NCBI RefSeq assembly: GCF_003417065.2
Contig: NZ_QVLT01000003.1
Location: 124,001-188,000 of the forward strand
From: Hymenobacter lapidiphilus
Lineage (GTDB): Bacteria > Bacteroidota > Bacteroidia > Cytophagales > Hymenobacteraceae
DNA length: 64,000 nucleotides
Reading direction: 5' to 3'
This document shows positions 36,570 through 46,178 of the stretch, one piece after another (the first letter of the stretch is position 1; each line of letters begins with the position of its first letter). Made by a program: the position numbers and the translations under genes. The notes beneath the pieces were generated by a model that ran no database searches, was not told where the DNA came from, and saw only the letters and a program-made list of their open reading frames with translations.

Positions 36570-38015
36570 ATGACCGATAACGCTGCTGATTTTGACCTGA
36601 TTGTACTTGGCGCCGGTTCGGCCGGGCTGGGCCTGAGCTTGTTTATGGCCCGCATCAAGCTGCGCGTGCTGCTCATCGACCTCACGGCCGAGGATGTGGG
36701 CGGCGACTGTCTCAACCACGGCTGCGTGCCCAGCAAGGCCCTTATTCATGCTTCGCGGCAGGTGCATCAGGCCCGGCAGGCCACCCAGTTTGGCCTGCAG
36801 GTGAGCGGTGCGGCCGATATGGGCAAGGTGATGGACTACGTGCAAAGCCGGCAGGACATCATCCGGCACCACGAAACTCCCGAGTACCTGCGTGGGCTGG
36901 GCATTACCGTCGAAATTGGCCGGCCCCGGTTTGTGGGCGAGCACGCCGTGGAAGTAAACGGCCACACCTACACCAGCCGCAAGCTGGTGGTGGCCACCGG
37001 CTCGCGGCCGGCGCAGCTGCAGGTGCCCGGCGCCGACCAGGTAAACCTCTACGACAACCAGCGCGTGTGGGACCTGCGCGAGCTGCCCAAACGCCTGCTG
37101 GTGGTGGGCGGCGGCCCCAACGGCGTGGAGCTAGGCCAGGCCATGCAGCGCCTGGGCTCACAGGTAACTATCGTGCACCACGGGGCCGCCATCCTCGAAA
37201 AGGAAGACCCCGCCATCCGGGCCGTGCTGGCCGAGCGGCTGCGGGCCGAGGGGCTGACTATCCATCTGGAGGCCGAAGTGGAGGCTTTCACCTCGGCTTC
37301 CCAGGCCCAGATCAAGCCCAAATCGGGGGACTCGTTTGCGGTGGATTTCGACGTGGTGTATGTGGCCATTGGGCGGCACGTGAGCTTTGAGGGGCTACAG
37401 CTGGAAAAGGCCGGCGTGGAGGTGGACGAGAAGGGTCACATCAGACTCGATGAGCATCTGCAGACCAGCAACCCCGATATTTTCGTGGCCGGCGATGCGG
37501 CCAACTCGCTCAAGTTCAGCCACGGAGCCGAGCTGCACGTGCGTCTGCTGCTGTTCAACTTCTTCTCGCCCATTAAGAAGAAGCTGAGCTACGACCATTT
37601 TTCGTGGGTCACCTTTACCGACCCCGAGGTGGCGCACTTCGGCCTCGACGCTGCCGAGCTCGACCAGCGCGGCACGGCCTACGAGCGGTGGGAAACCAGC
37701 TTCGCCGACGACGACCGGGCGGTGGTGGACAGCTACCGCGACGGCCACCTGCTGCTCTTTATTGAGAAGAATGCCTTGCCGCTGCCCGGCCGCAAGCGCC
37801 GCATTCTGGGCGGGGCCATGGTGGCCCCCGGCGCGGGCGAGCTGATTCAGGAGTTGATTCTGGCCAATACCAGCGGGTTAGGCATCAGCGAAATTTTCGA
37901 CAAGGTGTACCCGTACCCGGTGGCGTCCCGCATCAACCAGAAGCTCATCGTCGACCACCAAGACGTGTCGCCACTGCTGCAAACGGCGCTGGATGTGGCG
38001 TTTAAGCTGCAATAA
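36570..38015 (+). CDS. Flavoprotein disulfide reductase (mercuric reductase/LpdA-like)
   Basis: 481 residues from ATG 36570; the frame extends upstream but only through noncoding sequence. FAD-binding LIVLGAGSAGLGLSL, redox-active GGDCLNHGCVPSKALIH (Cys-x4-Cys), NAD(P) loop VVGGGPNGVELGQAM, second FAD site IFVAGDAANSLKFSH and a C-terminal dimer domain. This version lacks the His-Glu pair in the normal C-terminal place (here EIFDKVYPYPVAS as in mercuric reductase-like proteins). The substrate is not known; sulfur or metal detoxification fits the neighbourhood. Confidence 0.88.
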   Translation: MTDNAADFDLIVLGAGSAGLGLSLFMARIKLRVLLIDLTAEDVGGDCLNHGCVPSKALIHASRQVHQARQATQFGLQVSGAADMGKVMDYVQSRQDIIRHHETPEYLRGLGITVEIGRPRFVGEHAVEVNGHTYTSRKLVVATGSRPAQLQVPGADQVNLYDNQRVWDLRELPKRLLVVGGGPNGVELGQAMQRLGSQVTIVHHGAAILEKEDPAIRAVLAERLRAEGLTIHLEAEVEAFTSASQAQIKPKSGDSFAVDFDVVYVAIGRHVSFEGLQLEKAGVEVDEKGHIRLDEHLQTSNPDIFVAGDAANSLKFSHGAELHVRLLLFNFFSPIKKKLSYDHFSWVTFTDPEVAHFGLDAAELDQRGTAYERWETSFADDDRAVVDSYRDGHLLLFIEKNALPLPGRKRRILGGAMVAPGAGELIQELILANTSGLGISEIFDKVYPYPVASRINQKLIVDHQDVSPLLQTALDVAFKLQ

Positions 38016-38023
38016 CGTCCCGG

Positions 38024-38599
38024 CTACAGCGCGGCGGCTATCCGGCGCACCGACACGCGCTGCTTGTAGTCGGGGTTGAAGTAAGTGAACTTGATGCGGC
38101 CGTCGCGGCCGATGACGTAGGTGGCCGGCACGGGCAGCACGTCGTCGGTGGAGGCGTTGGCTTTCTGCAAATCCACGCCAAAACCTTTGTATTTGAGCAC
38201 GGTGACCGGGTCGACGGTGAAGGCCGTGTTGTAGGCTTTCATAATGACGAAGCCCTGGTCGTGCACGATGGGGAAGGCCGCTTTGGTCTTCTCCACGGTC
38301 TTGCCGATGTTCTCCTGGGTTTCGGGCGTTACGACCACTACCTGGGCGCCTTTGGCCGCAAGCAGCTGCAGCGAATCCTGGAGCTGGCTGAGCTGCTTGC
38401 TGCAGTAGTGGCACCACTGGCCGCGGTAGAAGTAGAGGACCACCGGCCCTTTTTCAGCAGCTGCTTCAGCTCCACGGGCCGGCCGGCAGCATCTGTTCCT
38501 TTAAAATCCGGGGCTACGGTGCCCACGGCCAGCGGCGTGGCCGGCCAGCGGCAACGCAGAAAAAAGCAGGGCTGTAACGGCTAGTCGGTAGTGCATCAT
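38024..38599 (-). pseudogene. AhpC/TSA-type peroxiredoxin with frameshifts
   Basis: Three in-order pieces in different frames: a signal peptide (MHYRLAVTALLFSALPLAGH), the start of the redoxin domain (VGTVAPDFKGTDAAGRPVEL), and the rest from VVLYFYRGQWCHYCSKQLSQ to the stop. Adding one G near 38446 joins the last two at KKGPVVLYFYRG. The first join (38535-38570) needs one base fewer or two more. Intact, it would be an exported peroxiredoxin of about 190 residues with a CHYC site. Converges with the flavoprotein gene, ending eight bases from its stop. Confidence 0.75.
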
Positions 38600-38712
38600 G
38601 GCCGCAAGGTAGTGGCTACGCCCTGGTCTTCAGTTGAAAAGCCACCGGGCTGCCCGGATACAGCTGACGTATCGGGCAGTCCGGCGGCTTTGGGGTGTGA
38701 GCAGTTGCTGGT

Positions 38713-39395
38713 TTAGCCGATAAGCTGGCGGGCAACATCGAGTAAAGTGAGGCCGGTGAGGGTGGGCGCGGGGGCAGCGGGTACACCTGCTGGCCCGGAC
38801 GGGAGATAAACGCGGCCTGTAGGCCCGCCAGCTGCGCGCCGGCCGTGTCCCAGCCGTGGGCGGCCACCAGCATAGTTTGGGCGGGCGCCACTTTCAGCTG
38901 CTGGCAGGTGCTGTGGTAGGTGTCGGGGTGAGGCTTGTAGCGCCGGAGCGTATCGATGCTGAGCAGCTGCTCGAAAAAGCTGGTGAGGCCCGCGTAAGCC
39001 ATCTGCTTCTGCACCGTGGCGTCGGGCGAATTGGTGAGCGTGACCATGCGGAAGCCCGCCTGTTGCAGCGCCGTGAGGCCGGGAATAATGTCAGGGTGCG
39101 GGGGCAGCTCGGTGATGAGCGTGAGGATTTCCTTCTTGCGGGCCGCCGGGCGCGCCGGTTGGCCCAAGGCCTGCGCCAGCATGTCGAGGGCCGCGTCGCC
39201 AATCTGCCCAAAGTTGTGGTAGTTGCCGGTTACGGTATCGACCAGTGAGTACTGCAATAGCAGCGCAAACCACTGCTTAAAGGCCGTTTCAGACTTGAAT
39301 TCCTGATTGATGGCCCGCTGCAGCTTGCTCAGGTCGAGCAGGGTTTCGTTAACGTCGAAAATCAGCAGTTGGGGGCGGTTGGGTGCAGCAGTCAT
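38713..39395 (-). pseudogene. Haloacid dehalogenase type II-like gene, frameshifted near 3' end
   Basis: From ATG 39395: LLIFDVNETLLDLSKLQRAI with nucleophile Asp, LLQYSLVDTVTGNYHNFGQI, GFRMVTLTNSPDATVQKQMA, IDTLRRYKPHPDTYH and the end MLVAAHGWDTAGAQLAG with AFISRPGQQVYPL. Adding one G near 38775 continues as APAPTLTGLTLLDVARQLIG and stops at 38713, the normal end for the family (227 residues). As printed, the frame instead reads a Pro/Ser tail to 38616. The main domain is complete, so the protein may still fold. Confidence 0.8.
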
Positions 39396-39472
39396 AGCGA
39401 ACAGGGAAAGGGGCAGGGCTGCGGCGGCAGTGGCCAAGGCGGGGGAAGGTAAATAGTGAGCCATTAGCTTTT

Positions 39473-39666
39473 AGCTCACCCAAGTTGCGGAGGCGCTGTA
39501 GGGGCGGGGCTTAGCTTCGCTGTCCTTCGGTTGCCCCCGCCCGCCGTCAGAAGGAGGCGTTGAACAGCTGTTTTGAGGCCCCGAAATGCCCGTGCTAACG
39601 GCGGGCGGGGGCAAGCCTCTACGTAGTGCTGACAGAGTCACTCCGCAACTTGGATGAGCTATCAGC
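39473..39666. repeat. Nested palindrome, family A copy 3 with outer arms
   Basis: The gap 39396-39863 contains no gene. It holds a damaged family A palindrome (39499-39620; its left arm is interrupted by about 20 extra bases) flanked by outer arms TAGCTCA-CCAAGTTGCGGAG (39473-39493) and its reverse complement (about 39641-39665). The rest, 39667-39863, shows nothing. Confidence 0.6.
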
Positions 39667-39863
39667 TTTCGTTCTGTTTTACAGCATTCTACCTCGAAGT
39701 CAATTCAGACGCAAGTGCTTCTAAACAAAGCGTCGGACCACCACCACTGGCTTACTAAATGACGACTTTGTGCGGCCTTGCCTGCTACGAGCCGCAGCCC
39801 GGCCCGCTTGTTACGGCCCGCACAGCGTTGGCGGCGAGTAACAAGCCAAAACTGCCCACAAAA

Positions 39864-39889
39864 AAAGCGGAGCCATCCGGCCCCGCTTT
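39864..39889 (-). terminator. Terminator of the FKBP gene
   Basis: 11-bp stem with one G-T pair (39864-39874 with 39879-39889), 4-base loop; on the minus strand it runs into a T-tract directly behind the gene. Confidence 0.85.
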
Positions 39890-39910
39890 TCGTTTTTCAC
39901 TGACAACTAA

Positions 39911-40426
39911 TTAATGCTGGTGGCCGCCTTCGCCGTGCACGTGGCCGTGGTCCATTTCCTCAGCGGTGGCTTCGCGTACTTCGGCTACGTTGCCGTCGAA
40001 GTGCATAACCATACCGGCCAGCGGGTGGTTAAAGTCCATCTTTACGGCGTCGTCGCTGATTTCGACCACTTTGCCCTGCATGTGGTGGCCCTGGTTATCG
40101 GCCATGGGCAGGAAGTTGCCCACTACCAGCATCTCCTCGTCGGTCTGGCCGTCGATTTCGAACACGCTGCGCGGGATTTCGACTACGGCCTGCTCGTCGT
40201 ACTCGCCATAAGCCTGCTCGGGGGTGAGGCTGAAGCTGAACGGGTCGCCGGTGTTTTTGTCGGCCAGCTGACGCTCGAACTCCTCGGGCAGGCCGCTCTG
40301 GCCGAACAGAAACACCATGGGCGCATCAGTGTCGGCCGACTCTACGAGCACTTTCTCCTGGTTTTCGTCGGTTACGCTCAGGTCGTAGGTGATGGTAACG
40401 ACTTTGTTGGCACTGATCTGCGTCAT
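39911..40426 (-). CDS. FKBP-type peptidyl-prolyl isomerase, SlyD-like
   Basis: 171 residues. Domain order of SlyD: split FKBP barrel with the inserted IF chaperone domain (LTPEQAYGEYDEQAVVEIPR), MDFNHPLAGMVMHFDGNVAE, then a His-rich tail DHGHVHGEGGHQH that may bind nickel or zinc. Speeds prolyl isomerisation and acts as a chaperone in the cytoplasm. Single gene with its own terminator. Confidence 0.93.
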   Translation of the reverse strand: MTQISANKVVTITYDLSVTDENQEKVLVESADTDAPMVFLFGQSGLPEEFERQLADKNTGDPFSFSLTPEQAYGEYDEQAVVEIPRSVFEIDGQTDEEMLVVGNFLPMADNQGHHMQGKVVEISDDAVKMDFNHPLAGMVMHFDGNVAEVREATAEEMDHGHVHGEGGHQH

Positions 40427-40601
40427 GGCGGGGTGGAATTAATAGGCAAAAAGACTACTGCTAGTTACGGAAATGTTGGCGAAGGGGTCGGGAAAATACT
40501 TGGCAAAACCGGTGAAATTGTCAACTTATATGTCGTTTTCATTGACTGGTTTTGCTTCTATTGACCATAACAGCAGACAGTTAATCCGGCAACTGTCGCG
40601 T

Positions 40602-42587
40602 TTAGCTCTCCAGCTCCCAGGCGGTGCGGTAGGCGCCGATGCTTTCGGTGTAGTCGATGAAGGCTTTGAAGAAGGGATGGGCACTCAGGGTGGATGAGTC
40701 GCCGATGAGCAGCAGCTTTTTGCGGGCCCGGGTCATGCCCACATTCATGCGGCGGATGTCGCTCAGGAAGCCGATTTCGCCCTGGGGGTTGCTGCGGGTG
40801 AGGCTGATGGCGATGATGTCGCGCTCCTGGCCCTGGAACGAATCAACGGTGCCCACGCTCAGCATCCGGTGTTCCATGAGGCCCACCAGCTCGTCGTTTT
40901 CCTCGATAGCATCCTTGAGGTAGTTGATCTGGGCGCGGTAGGGGGCAATAACGCCGATGGTGAGCAGGTCAGTTTCGTGGTCGGCGGGGTCGTAGGGCTC
41001 CAGCAGCTGGGCCAGCCGCTTTAGCAGCAGGTCGGCCTCCTCGGGGTTGGCCGTCGAGCGGCTTTCCTCAATCGTGAGCTCCTGGAAGCCAAAGCCGGCC
41101 GTATCGAGGAACTCCACGGCCAGGTCGGGGGCAAAGCGCGGGTCGTAGGCTGCCAGGTCGGCTTGGGCCACGCTGGGGGCGGCTTTCAGGCGGCCTTCGT
41201 AGAACTGCTCCGAGCTGAAAGCCATAATCAGCTCGTGCATGCGGTACTGGGTTTCCAGCATCCGGGCCACGCCGGGCTGGCGCTTGATGCACTTCTCGAA
41301 CAGCGTTTCGCGCAGGCCTTCGCGGGCCGCTTTTTCGCTTTTCACGGTGGGCGGCAGCTGCTGGTGGTCGCCGGCCAGCACCACCCGGCCCGCCTTGGCA
41401 ATCGGAATCCAAGAGCCTGGCTCCAAGGCCTGGGCAGCCTCGTCGATGAATACGGTTTCGTAGGTGAGGTGGCGAATGGCGCGGTTGCCGGCCCCCACCA
41501 GCGTGCAGGTAATCACCTGCACCTGCTCGAGCAAATCCTCGGTAATGTAGCGCTCCAACTGGTCCGATTCCTGAAGCAGCTCGTGGGCCTGCTGCTTGAG
41601 CAGGCGGCGCTGCTCACGCTCCTCGTGGCCAAAGTGTTTTTTGAACTTGCCGGCTGCTTCGCGGTACTGCTCAGCTGTCTGGCGCAGGCTCCGCAGTTCG
41701 GCGTAGCTCTTATGATTCATTATCTGGGCATCGAGCGTGTGCTGTAGCAACAGGTCAGATACCCGCGAGGGGTTGCCCATACGAATGACGTTCACGCCGC
41801 GCTCGGCCAGCTTTTCGGTCAGCAAATCGACGGCCGTGTTGCTCGGCGCGCACACCAGCACCCGCCGCTCGCGCCGGATGGTTTCGATAATGGCCTGCAC
41901 CAGCGTGGTGGTTTTGCCGGTGCCGGGCGGGCCGTGGATAATGGCGACATCCTGGGCCGCCAGCACGTGGCGCACGGCGGCCAGCTGCGAGTCGTTGAGG
42001 GGCGAAGGGTAGTAGAGCGTGGCTTCACTCTCGGGCCGGAAGCGGGCCGGTTTGGCCCCCAGCAGCACATCACGCAGCTCGGCCAGGCGCGAATCGTAGG
42101 CCCCCATCACCTTGCCCAGGGCGTAGTCCATCTCACGGTAGCTCACCTCGTCGAAGGTCAAATCCACGCCCAGCTTGCCCTCGTCGGTCCAGTCGGGCAG
42201 GTCTTCCTTGGTGGTGCTGAGGCGGATTTTATTGCGCTTGACGCTGGTAATTACGCCGCTGAGCGTGGGCCGGTCGGAGCCCGAGCGGCCGGGAATATTG
42301 GCGAACAGCGCCGCATTCTTGCCCACCTGAAACAGGTGCAGCCCGCCCTGGCCACCCTGGCGCTCCAGCTCCAGCACCAGCTTGCCGCCGAAGCCAATAT
42401 CTTCCTGGATTATCTTGACCGGGTACCAAGTGAGGCCCCGGCGCTGGCGCTCGGCAATGCTGGCCTGGGCGCTTTTGACCTTGAATTGCTCGTAGTCCTC
42501 CTGCTGCTCCAGCTTGAGAAGGGCCTGCACCTTGCGCAGCTCTTTTTCGAGGGCGTAGGGTTCGGTATAAGTAGGTTGTTCCGCCAA
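40602..42587 (-). CDS. SF1 helicase, UPF1/IGHMBP2-like
   Basis: 661 residues. N-terminal beta-barrel region (about 50-140), then helicase motifs: I GPPGTGKTTT (about 219-228), Ia CAPSNTAVD, II FIDEAAQALEP, III LAGDHQQLPPTV, IV YRMHELIMAFSS, V VGTVDSFQGQERDIIAIS, VI NVGMTRARKKLLLIG. A helical insert lies between Ia and II (about 290-350, Gln/Glu/Arg-rich). This group unwinds DNA or RNA 5' to 3'; the bacterial role is not defined. Common in Bacteroidota. Confidence 0.92.
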   Translation of the reverse strand: MAEQPTYTEPYALEKELRKVQALLKLEQQEDYEQFKVKSAQASIAERQRRGLTWYPVKIIQEDIGFGGKLVLELERQGGQGGLHLFQVGKNAALFANIPGRSGSDRPTLSGVITSVKRNKIRLSTTKEDLPDWTDEGKLGVDLTFDEVSYREMDYALGKVMGAYDSRLAELRDVLLGAKPARFRPESEATLYYPSPLNDSQLAAVRHVLAAQDVAIIHGPPGTGKTTTLVQAIIETIRRERRVLVCAPSNTAVDLLTEKLAERGVNVIRMGNPSRVSDLLLQHTLDAQIMNHKSYAELRSLRQTAEQYREAAGKFKKHFGHEEREQRRLLKQQAHELLQESDQLERYITEDLLEQVQVITCTLVGAGNRAIRHLTYETVFIDEAAQALEPGSWIPIAKAGRVVLAGDHQQLPPTVKSEKAAREGLRETLFEKCIKRQPGVARMLETQYRMHELIMAFSSEQFYEGRLKAAPSVAQADLAAYDPRFAPDLAVEFLDTAGFGFQELTIEESRSTANPEEADLLLKRLAQLLEPYDPADHETDLLTIGVIAPYRAQINYLKDAIEENDELVGLMEHRMLSVGTVDSFQGQERDIIAISLTRSNPQGEIGFLSDIRRMNVGMTRARKKLLLIGDSSTLSAHPFFKAFIDYTESIGAYRTAWELES

Positions 42588-42686
42588 CAGATTCTATAGT
42601 TTGGGATTCTTTAGCCTAACAACGAAACCGGGCAAATGGTGGCCGCAAGGTCGGGAGGAAATCGGGAAGGCGTAGGTGCGAGCCGG

Positions 42687-43226
42687 TCAGTTATAGCTGA
42701 TAAGTTGAGAGTAGCACCGCTGAATTCTACCATCGGCACCAAATAAAAATAGGTAGAGCAGCGACTGGTCAAAAGTGGAAAATACGTTACGCAAGCCCGG
42801 TCCGCCCTCTTGGTTATCACTTACTTCGGCCAACAGCATGTTATTATCCAGCCGCGAGAATACGATGACCGTGCCGCCTTTCGTAAGGCCAGGATTAGTG
42901 GTTAGCCGGGCCGTTAGCGCTGAAAAATAGGGTGTGTGGGAAGTCGTTATTTCTAACTGAGACAAAGAGTCTATTAACCGTTTTTCCTTTTGATAGCCTG
43001 TATAACCCCATAATACTCCGAGGTCTTGACTGAACCACGTCAAATTCTTATGAACGATACTATCGAATACAGCTACGTCTTTAAGTCTATACCCCATCCG
43101 GCGAAGTTTACGGTCCCGCTTGATATGGTTGAAGGCCGCTTCGTAGGCTTTTTCGGGAGCCGGAAGCGACTGGCCGCTAGTGATACAGGGCAGCATTGCC
43201 AGAATGCAAAGTAGGAGTAGCCGCAT
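42687..43226 (-). CDS. Hypothetical secreted protein, 179 residues
   Basis: Signal peptide MRLLLLCILAMLPCITSGQ. The mature part has no motif I recognise. Pieces worth noting: AAFNHIKRDRKLRRMGYRLK and VFSRLDNNMLLAEVSDNQEG (a beta-hairpin-like region), ending LYLFLFGADGRIQRCYSQL. DNA is more AT-rich than the surrounding genes, which hints at a more recent arrival. Single gene. Confidence 0.65.
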   Translation of the reverse strand: MRLLLLCILAMLPCITSGQSLPAPEKAYEAAFNHIKRDRKLRRMGYRLKDVAVFDSIVHKNLTWFSQDLGVLWGYTGYQKEKRLIDSLSQLEITTSHTPYFSALTARLTTNPGLTKGGTVIVFSRLDNNMLLAEVSDNQEGGPGLRNVFSTFDQSLLYLFLFGADGRIQRCYSQLISYN

Positions 43227-43257
43227 ATCAAAGGTCAAAAATCACGATAGTAAAACC

Positions 43258-43305
43258 CACCGCGCCCCGCTGCCACCGATGAAACGGCAGGAGCGGGGCG
43301 CGGTG
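43258..43305 (-). terminator. Hairpin behind nifU
   Basis: Perfect 14-bp GC-rich stem (43258-43271 with 43292-43305) with a small inner stem in its 20-base loop, between nifU and the next gene on the same strand. Few T follow on the minus strand, so termination is likely but not certain. Confidence 0.6.
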
Positions 43306-43326
43306 TAAAAGGGTTCAATAACAGCT

Positions 43327-43617
43327 CTACCGTACCTGGCCGGCGGGCTGCTCGCTCATGGGCGTCAGGTTGATGGCTTCCACGGACCGGATTTCGGGCA
43401 CGGCTTTCTTTACCGATTCCTCCACGCCGGCCTTCAGCGTCATGGCCGACATGGGGCAGGTGCCGCAGGCACCAAGCAGCTCTAGGCGCAGCACCATGTC
43501 GTCGGTGATTTCCAGGACTCGCACGTTGCCACCGTCGGCGGCCAGGTAGGGCCGGATGCCGTCGAGGGCCTGCTCGATACGGGGCAGTAGCGGGTGATTG
43601 TCGACGGATACTTCCAT
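43327..43617 (-). CDS. NifU-like iron-sulfur scaffold protein
   Basis: 96 residues: the NifU C-terminal domain alone, with DGIRPYLAADGGNVRVLEI and CGTCPMSAMTLK (Cys51 and Cys54). It holds or carries 4Fe-4S clusters to target proteins such as IspG, MtaB-type enzymes or aconitase. The preceding TATCTTTG box fits a promoter with a short leader. Cytoplasmic. Confidence 0.93.
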   Translation of the reverse strand: MEVSVDNHPLLPRIEQALDGIRPYLAADGGNVRVLEITDDMVLRLELLGACGTCPMSAMTLKAGVEESVKKAVPEIRSVEAINLTPMSEQPAGQVR

Positions 43618-43644
43618 GAATCGCTGTTTTAGGTGATGCTAAAG

Positions 43645-43679
43645 CAAAGATAAGCTTTCTGCCGGGGTACAGGTGTCAA
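43645..43679 (-). promoter_or_regulatory. Promoter of nifU
   Basis: On the minus strand TTG (43677-43679), 24 bases, TATCTTTG (43645-43652), an exact -7 match, about 27 bases from the ATG. Confidence 0.5.
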
Positions 43680-43722
43680 CCAGCGAAGCAGGCGGGAAGT
43701 TCGGGGCCGGTGGTGGGTGGAT

Positions 43723-43823
43723 GAACGTCATTCAGAGCGCAGCGAAGAATCTCGCGCGCTGATGTTGGATGACTGGCGCAATGCCAGCACGCGAGATTCT
43801 TCGCTGCGCTCTGAATGACGTTC
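43723..43823. repeat. Dispersed palindrome, family B copy 2
   Basis: 34-bp perfect arms (43723-43756 and 43790-43823) with a 33-base centre. The best preserved copy in the window. Confidence 0.8.
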
Positions 43824-43825
43824 TT

Positions 43826-43886
43826 TCCTAATCCCTAATCCCTAATCCCTAATCCCTAATCCCTAATCCCTAATCCCTAATCCCTA
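43826..43886. repeat. Heptanucleotide tandem repeat (CCCTAAT) x about 8.5
   Basis: Uninterrupted CCCTAAT units running up to and including the stop codon (CTA, minus-strand TAG) of the RND gene. Copy number may be variable. Confidence 0.9.
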
Positions 43887-46178
43887 CGGAACCACCACGG
43901 CCTCGCGGATGGCTTTGGGCTCGTGCTTGTACAGCCACAGAATCAGAATCGGCAGCAGCGTCAGCTCGGCTACCACGCCGAAAATCAGCGTCAGGCCAAT
44001 CAGCAGGCCCACGTAGAAGGTGCCGTCGAAGGAGGAAAAAATCAGCGTAGAGAAGCCGCCCACCAGAATCAGCGAGGTGACGATAACGGCTTTTCCAGCC
44101 ATCAGGTAGGTTTTGCGCACGGCCCGGAACAGGTTGTCTTCCTTGAGCAGAATCAGCTTGAGCTTGCTCATGAAGTGGATGGTGTCGTCGACGGCAATGC
44201 CGAAGGCGATGGTGAAGATGATGCTCGTGCTCACCTTCATGCTCACCCCGGCCAGGCCCATTACGCCGGCCACAATCAGAATCGGGAACAGGTTGGGAAT
44301 GAGCACGACCAGCGTCATGCGCAGGCTCCGGAACAGGGCCAGGATGATGATGGTCACCATCACAATGTCGAGCGTCATGCCGATAATCATGTCGCGGCTC
44401 AGGTTCTCGTTGTTCTTGTCGATGAGGTTGGCCGAGCCGGTGAGCCGGGTCTGGACCACCGTCGAGTCGACGGACGTGCGCAGAAACTGCTGCAGGCCGT
44501 TGTTGAGCGCGTGTACCTTGATGCTGCCCACATCGGCCATGCGGCCGGTGAGGCGGCCAGCGGAGGCGTCGGGCAGGGCCAGGGCCCGAAACTCGGGCTT
44601 CTGCCGGAACAGCTTCACCTTGCGCAGCAGCCGCGCCAACTCGTCCTCGTCGGCGGGTAAGCGGTATTCTTCTACCATGCCGCCGTTCAGGGCCTTGCGC
44701 ACCGATTTGATGATGGTTACAGGCGAGGCCACGAAGTTGAGGCCGTAACTCTGCTGCAGGTGGTTCTCAATCTGCTCGGTTTCGCGTAGCACTTCCAAAT
44801 CGAATACCGTGCGGTTGGGGCCGGGGTCGAGGGCCATTTCGAAGGGCCGGACGCCGGCAAAGTTGTCCTCGAAAAACCGGAAATCCAGTTTCACCGGGTC
44901 GTTTTTGGAGAGGTCGTCGAGCAGCGCCGAGTTGATGCGGATGGTAGAGGCCGAGGACACCGACAGCACCAGCACCACGGCGCTGATGCCCACCACCCAG
45001 TGCCGCCGGGCCAGCACCTGCCGGAACAGGCGGCCCAGCACGCCGTCCCAGCTGTGGCCTTGGGCGCGCGGCACCCGCAGCTGGGGCTTTTTGAGCAGCA
45101 CCAGCAAGGCCGGCAGCAGCGTAAAGCTCAGCACAAACGTGAGCAGCACGGCAATGCCCGTGAACAGGCCGAAGTTGTAGATGGGCCGGATGGAGCTGGT
45201 CATCAGCGAGAAGAAGCCGATGCTGGTAGTCAGGGCCGACAGTCCCGAGCCGAAGGCCGATTCGCGCATGGCCACCAGCAGCGCCTTCTTCTTCTCGGCC
45301 CCATAGCCCAGCTCCGTGACGTAGCGGGTTATCAGGTGAATGGTGTCGGACATACCCACCACGAACAGCATCACCGGCAGTAGGGCCGTCATCAAATCGA
45401 TGCTCACCCCGAAGGCCGACATCACGGCCAAGCCCCACAGAATGGAGCCCAGCACCACCACCAGCGGCAGCACCACGCCCCACCAAGTCCGGAACGTGAG
45501 CCACAGCAACCCCGTCACGAGCACCACCGACAGGCTCATGAACAGCACCAGCTCGTTCTGCAGCCGGTCCACGAACACCGACTGGGCCACCTGCTTGCCG
45601 GCCAGGTGGTACTGGTCTTCGGCAAAGCCCTGGCGGACCAGCTCGCGGCGCAGGGCGCTCAGCAGCGAGTCGCCGGGCGGTTTGCTCAGGTTGGGCGAAG
45701 TCTGGAACAGAATGGTGGCGGCGCGGGCATCCCGCGAAATCAGGTTGCCCACCAGCCCCGGCGTGCGGTATATCAGCGCCGAATCGAGCGCCCGGCGGCC
45801 GGGCTCGTTGGGGTGCAGGTAGGGTAAGTTGAACACACCCGGCCCCTCCACCACCGGGTTGCTGATGTTGGTGGGCGACGACACCCGCAGCACGTGGGGC
45901 CGCCCGCCCAGAAACCGGGTCAGCGAATCGAGCCGCACCAGAAAGGCGGGCTCGAACACGGTCTGGCCCGCGGGGGCTTCGAGGCCCAGCAGCACGTAGT
46001 CGTTGTCGTTGCCGAAGCGGGCGGCATACTCCTCGTAGTAGTCGAGGTCGGGGTCGCCAGCAGGGTAGAAGTCGTTGAAATTGTAGTTGAACCGCAGCTG
46101 GGCCACGAAGAACACGGCCAGCGCCGTGAGCAGCCCGAGGGCCCATAAAGTCAGGTGCGCGTAGCGGCGAAGGGGCAT
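43884..46178 (-). CDS. RND/MMPL family exporter
   Basis: 764 residues from ATG 46178 (a longer frame to 46253 adds a basic piece). Twelve-helix MMPL layout: first helix LTLWALGLLTALAVFFVAQL, a periplasmic loop (FNDFYPAGDPDLDYYEEYAA), helices near 220-390, with DLMTALLPVMLFVVGMSDTI, then the second half with the matching IAFGIAVDDTIHFMSKL. Both halves carry the Asp used for proton coupling. Substrate could be a lipid, hopanoid or drug. Its stop is within the tandem repeat. Confidence 0.88.
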   Translation of the reverse strand: MPLRRYAHLTLWALGLLTALAVFFVAQLRFNYNFNDFYPAGDPDLDYYEEYAARFGNDNDYVLLGLEAPAGQTVFEPAFLVRLDSLTRFLGGRPHVLRVSSPTNISNPVVEGPGVFNLPYLHPNEPGRRALDSALIYRTPGLVGNLISRDARAATILFQTSPNLSKPPGDSLLSALRRELVRQGFAEDQYHLAGKQVAQSVFVDRLQNELVLFMSLSVVLVTGLLWLTFRTWWGVVLPLVVVLGSILWGLAVMSAFGVSIDLMTALLPVMLFVVGMSDTIHLITRYVTELGYGAEKKKALLVAMRESAFGSGLSALTTSIGFFSLMTSSIRPIYNFGLFTGIAVLLTFVLSFTLLPALLVLLKKPQLRVPRAQGHSWDGVLGRLFRQVLARRHWVVGISAVVLVLSVSSASTIRINSALLDDLSKNDPVKLDFRFFEDNFAGVRPFEMALDPGPNRTVFDLEVLRETEQIENHLQQSYGLNFVASPVTIIKSVRKALNGGMVEEYRLPADEDELARLLRKVKLFRQKPEFRALALPDASAGRLTGRMADVGSIKVHALNNGLQQFLRTSVDSTVVQTRLTGSANLIDKNNENLSRDMIIGMTLDIVMVTIIILALFRSLRMTLVVLIPNLFPILIVAGVMGLAGVSMKVSTSIIFTIAFGIAVDDTIHFMSKLKLILLKEDNLFRAVRKTYLMAGKAVIVTSLILVGGFSTLIFSSFDGTFYVGLLIGLTLIFGVVAELTLLPILILWLYKHEPKAIREAVVVP

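Noticed and set aside
43826-43886. CRISPR-like repeats
   Set aside because: The 7-base units have no spacers, so this is a simple tandem repeat.
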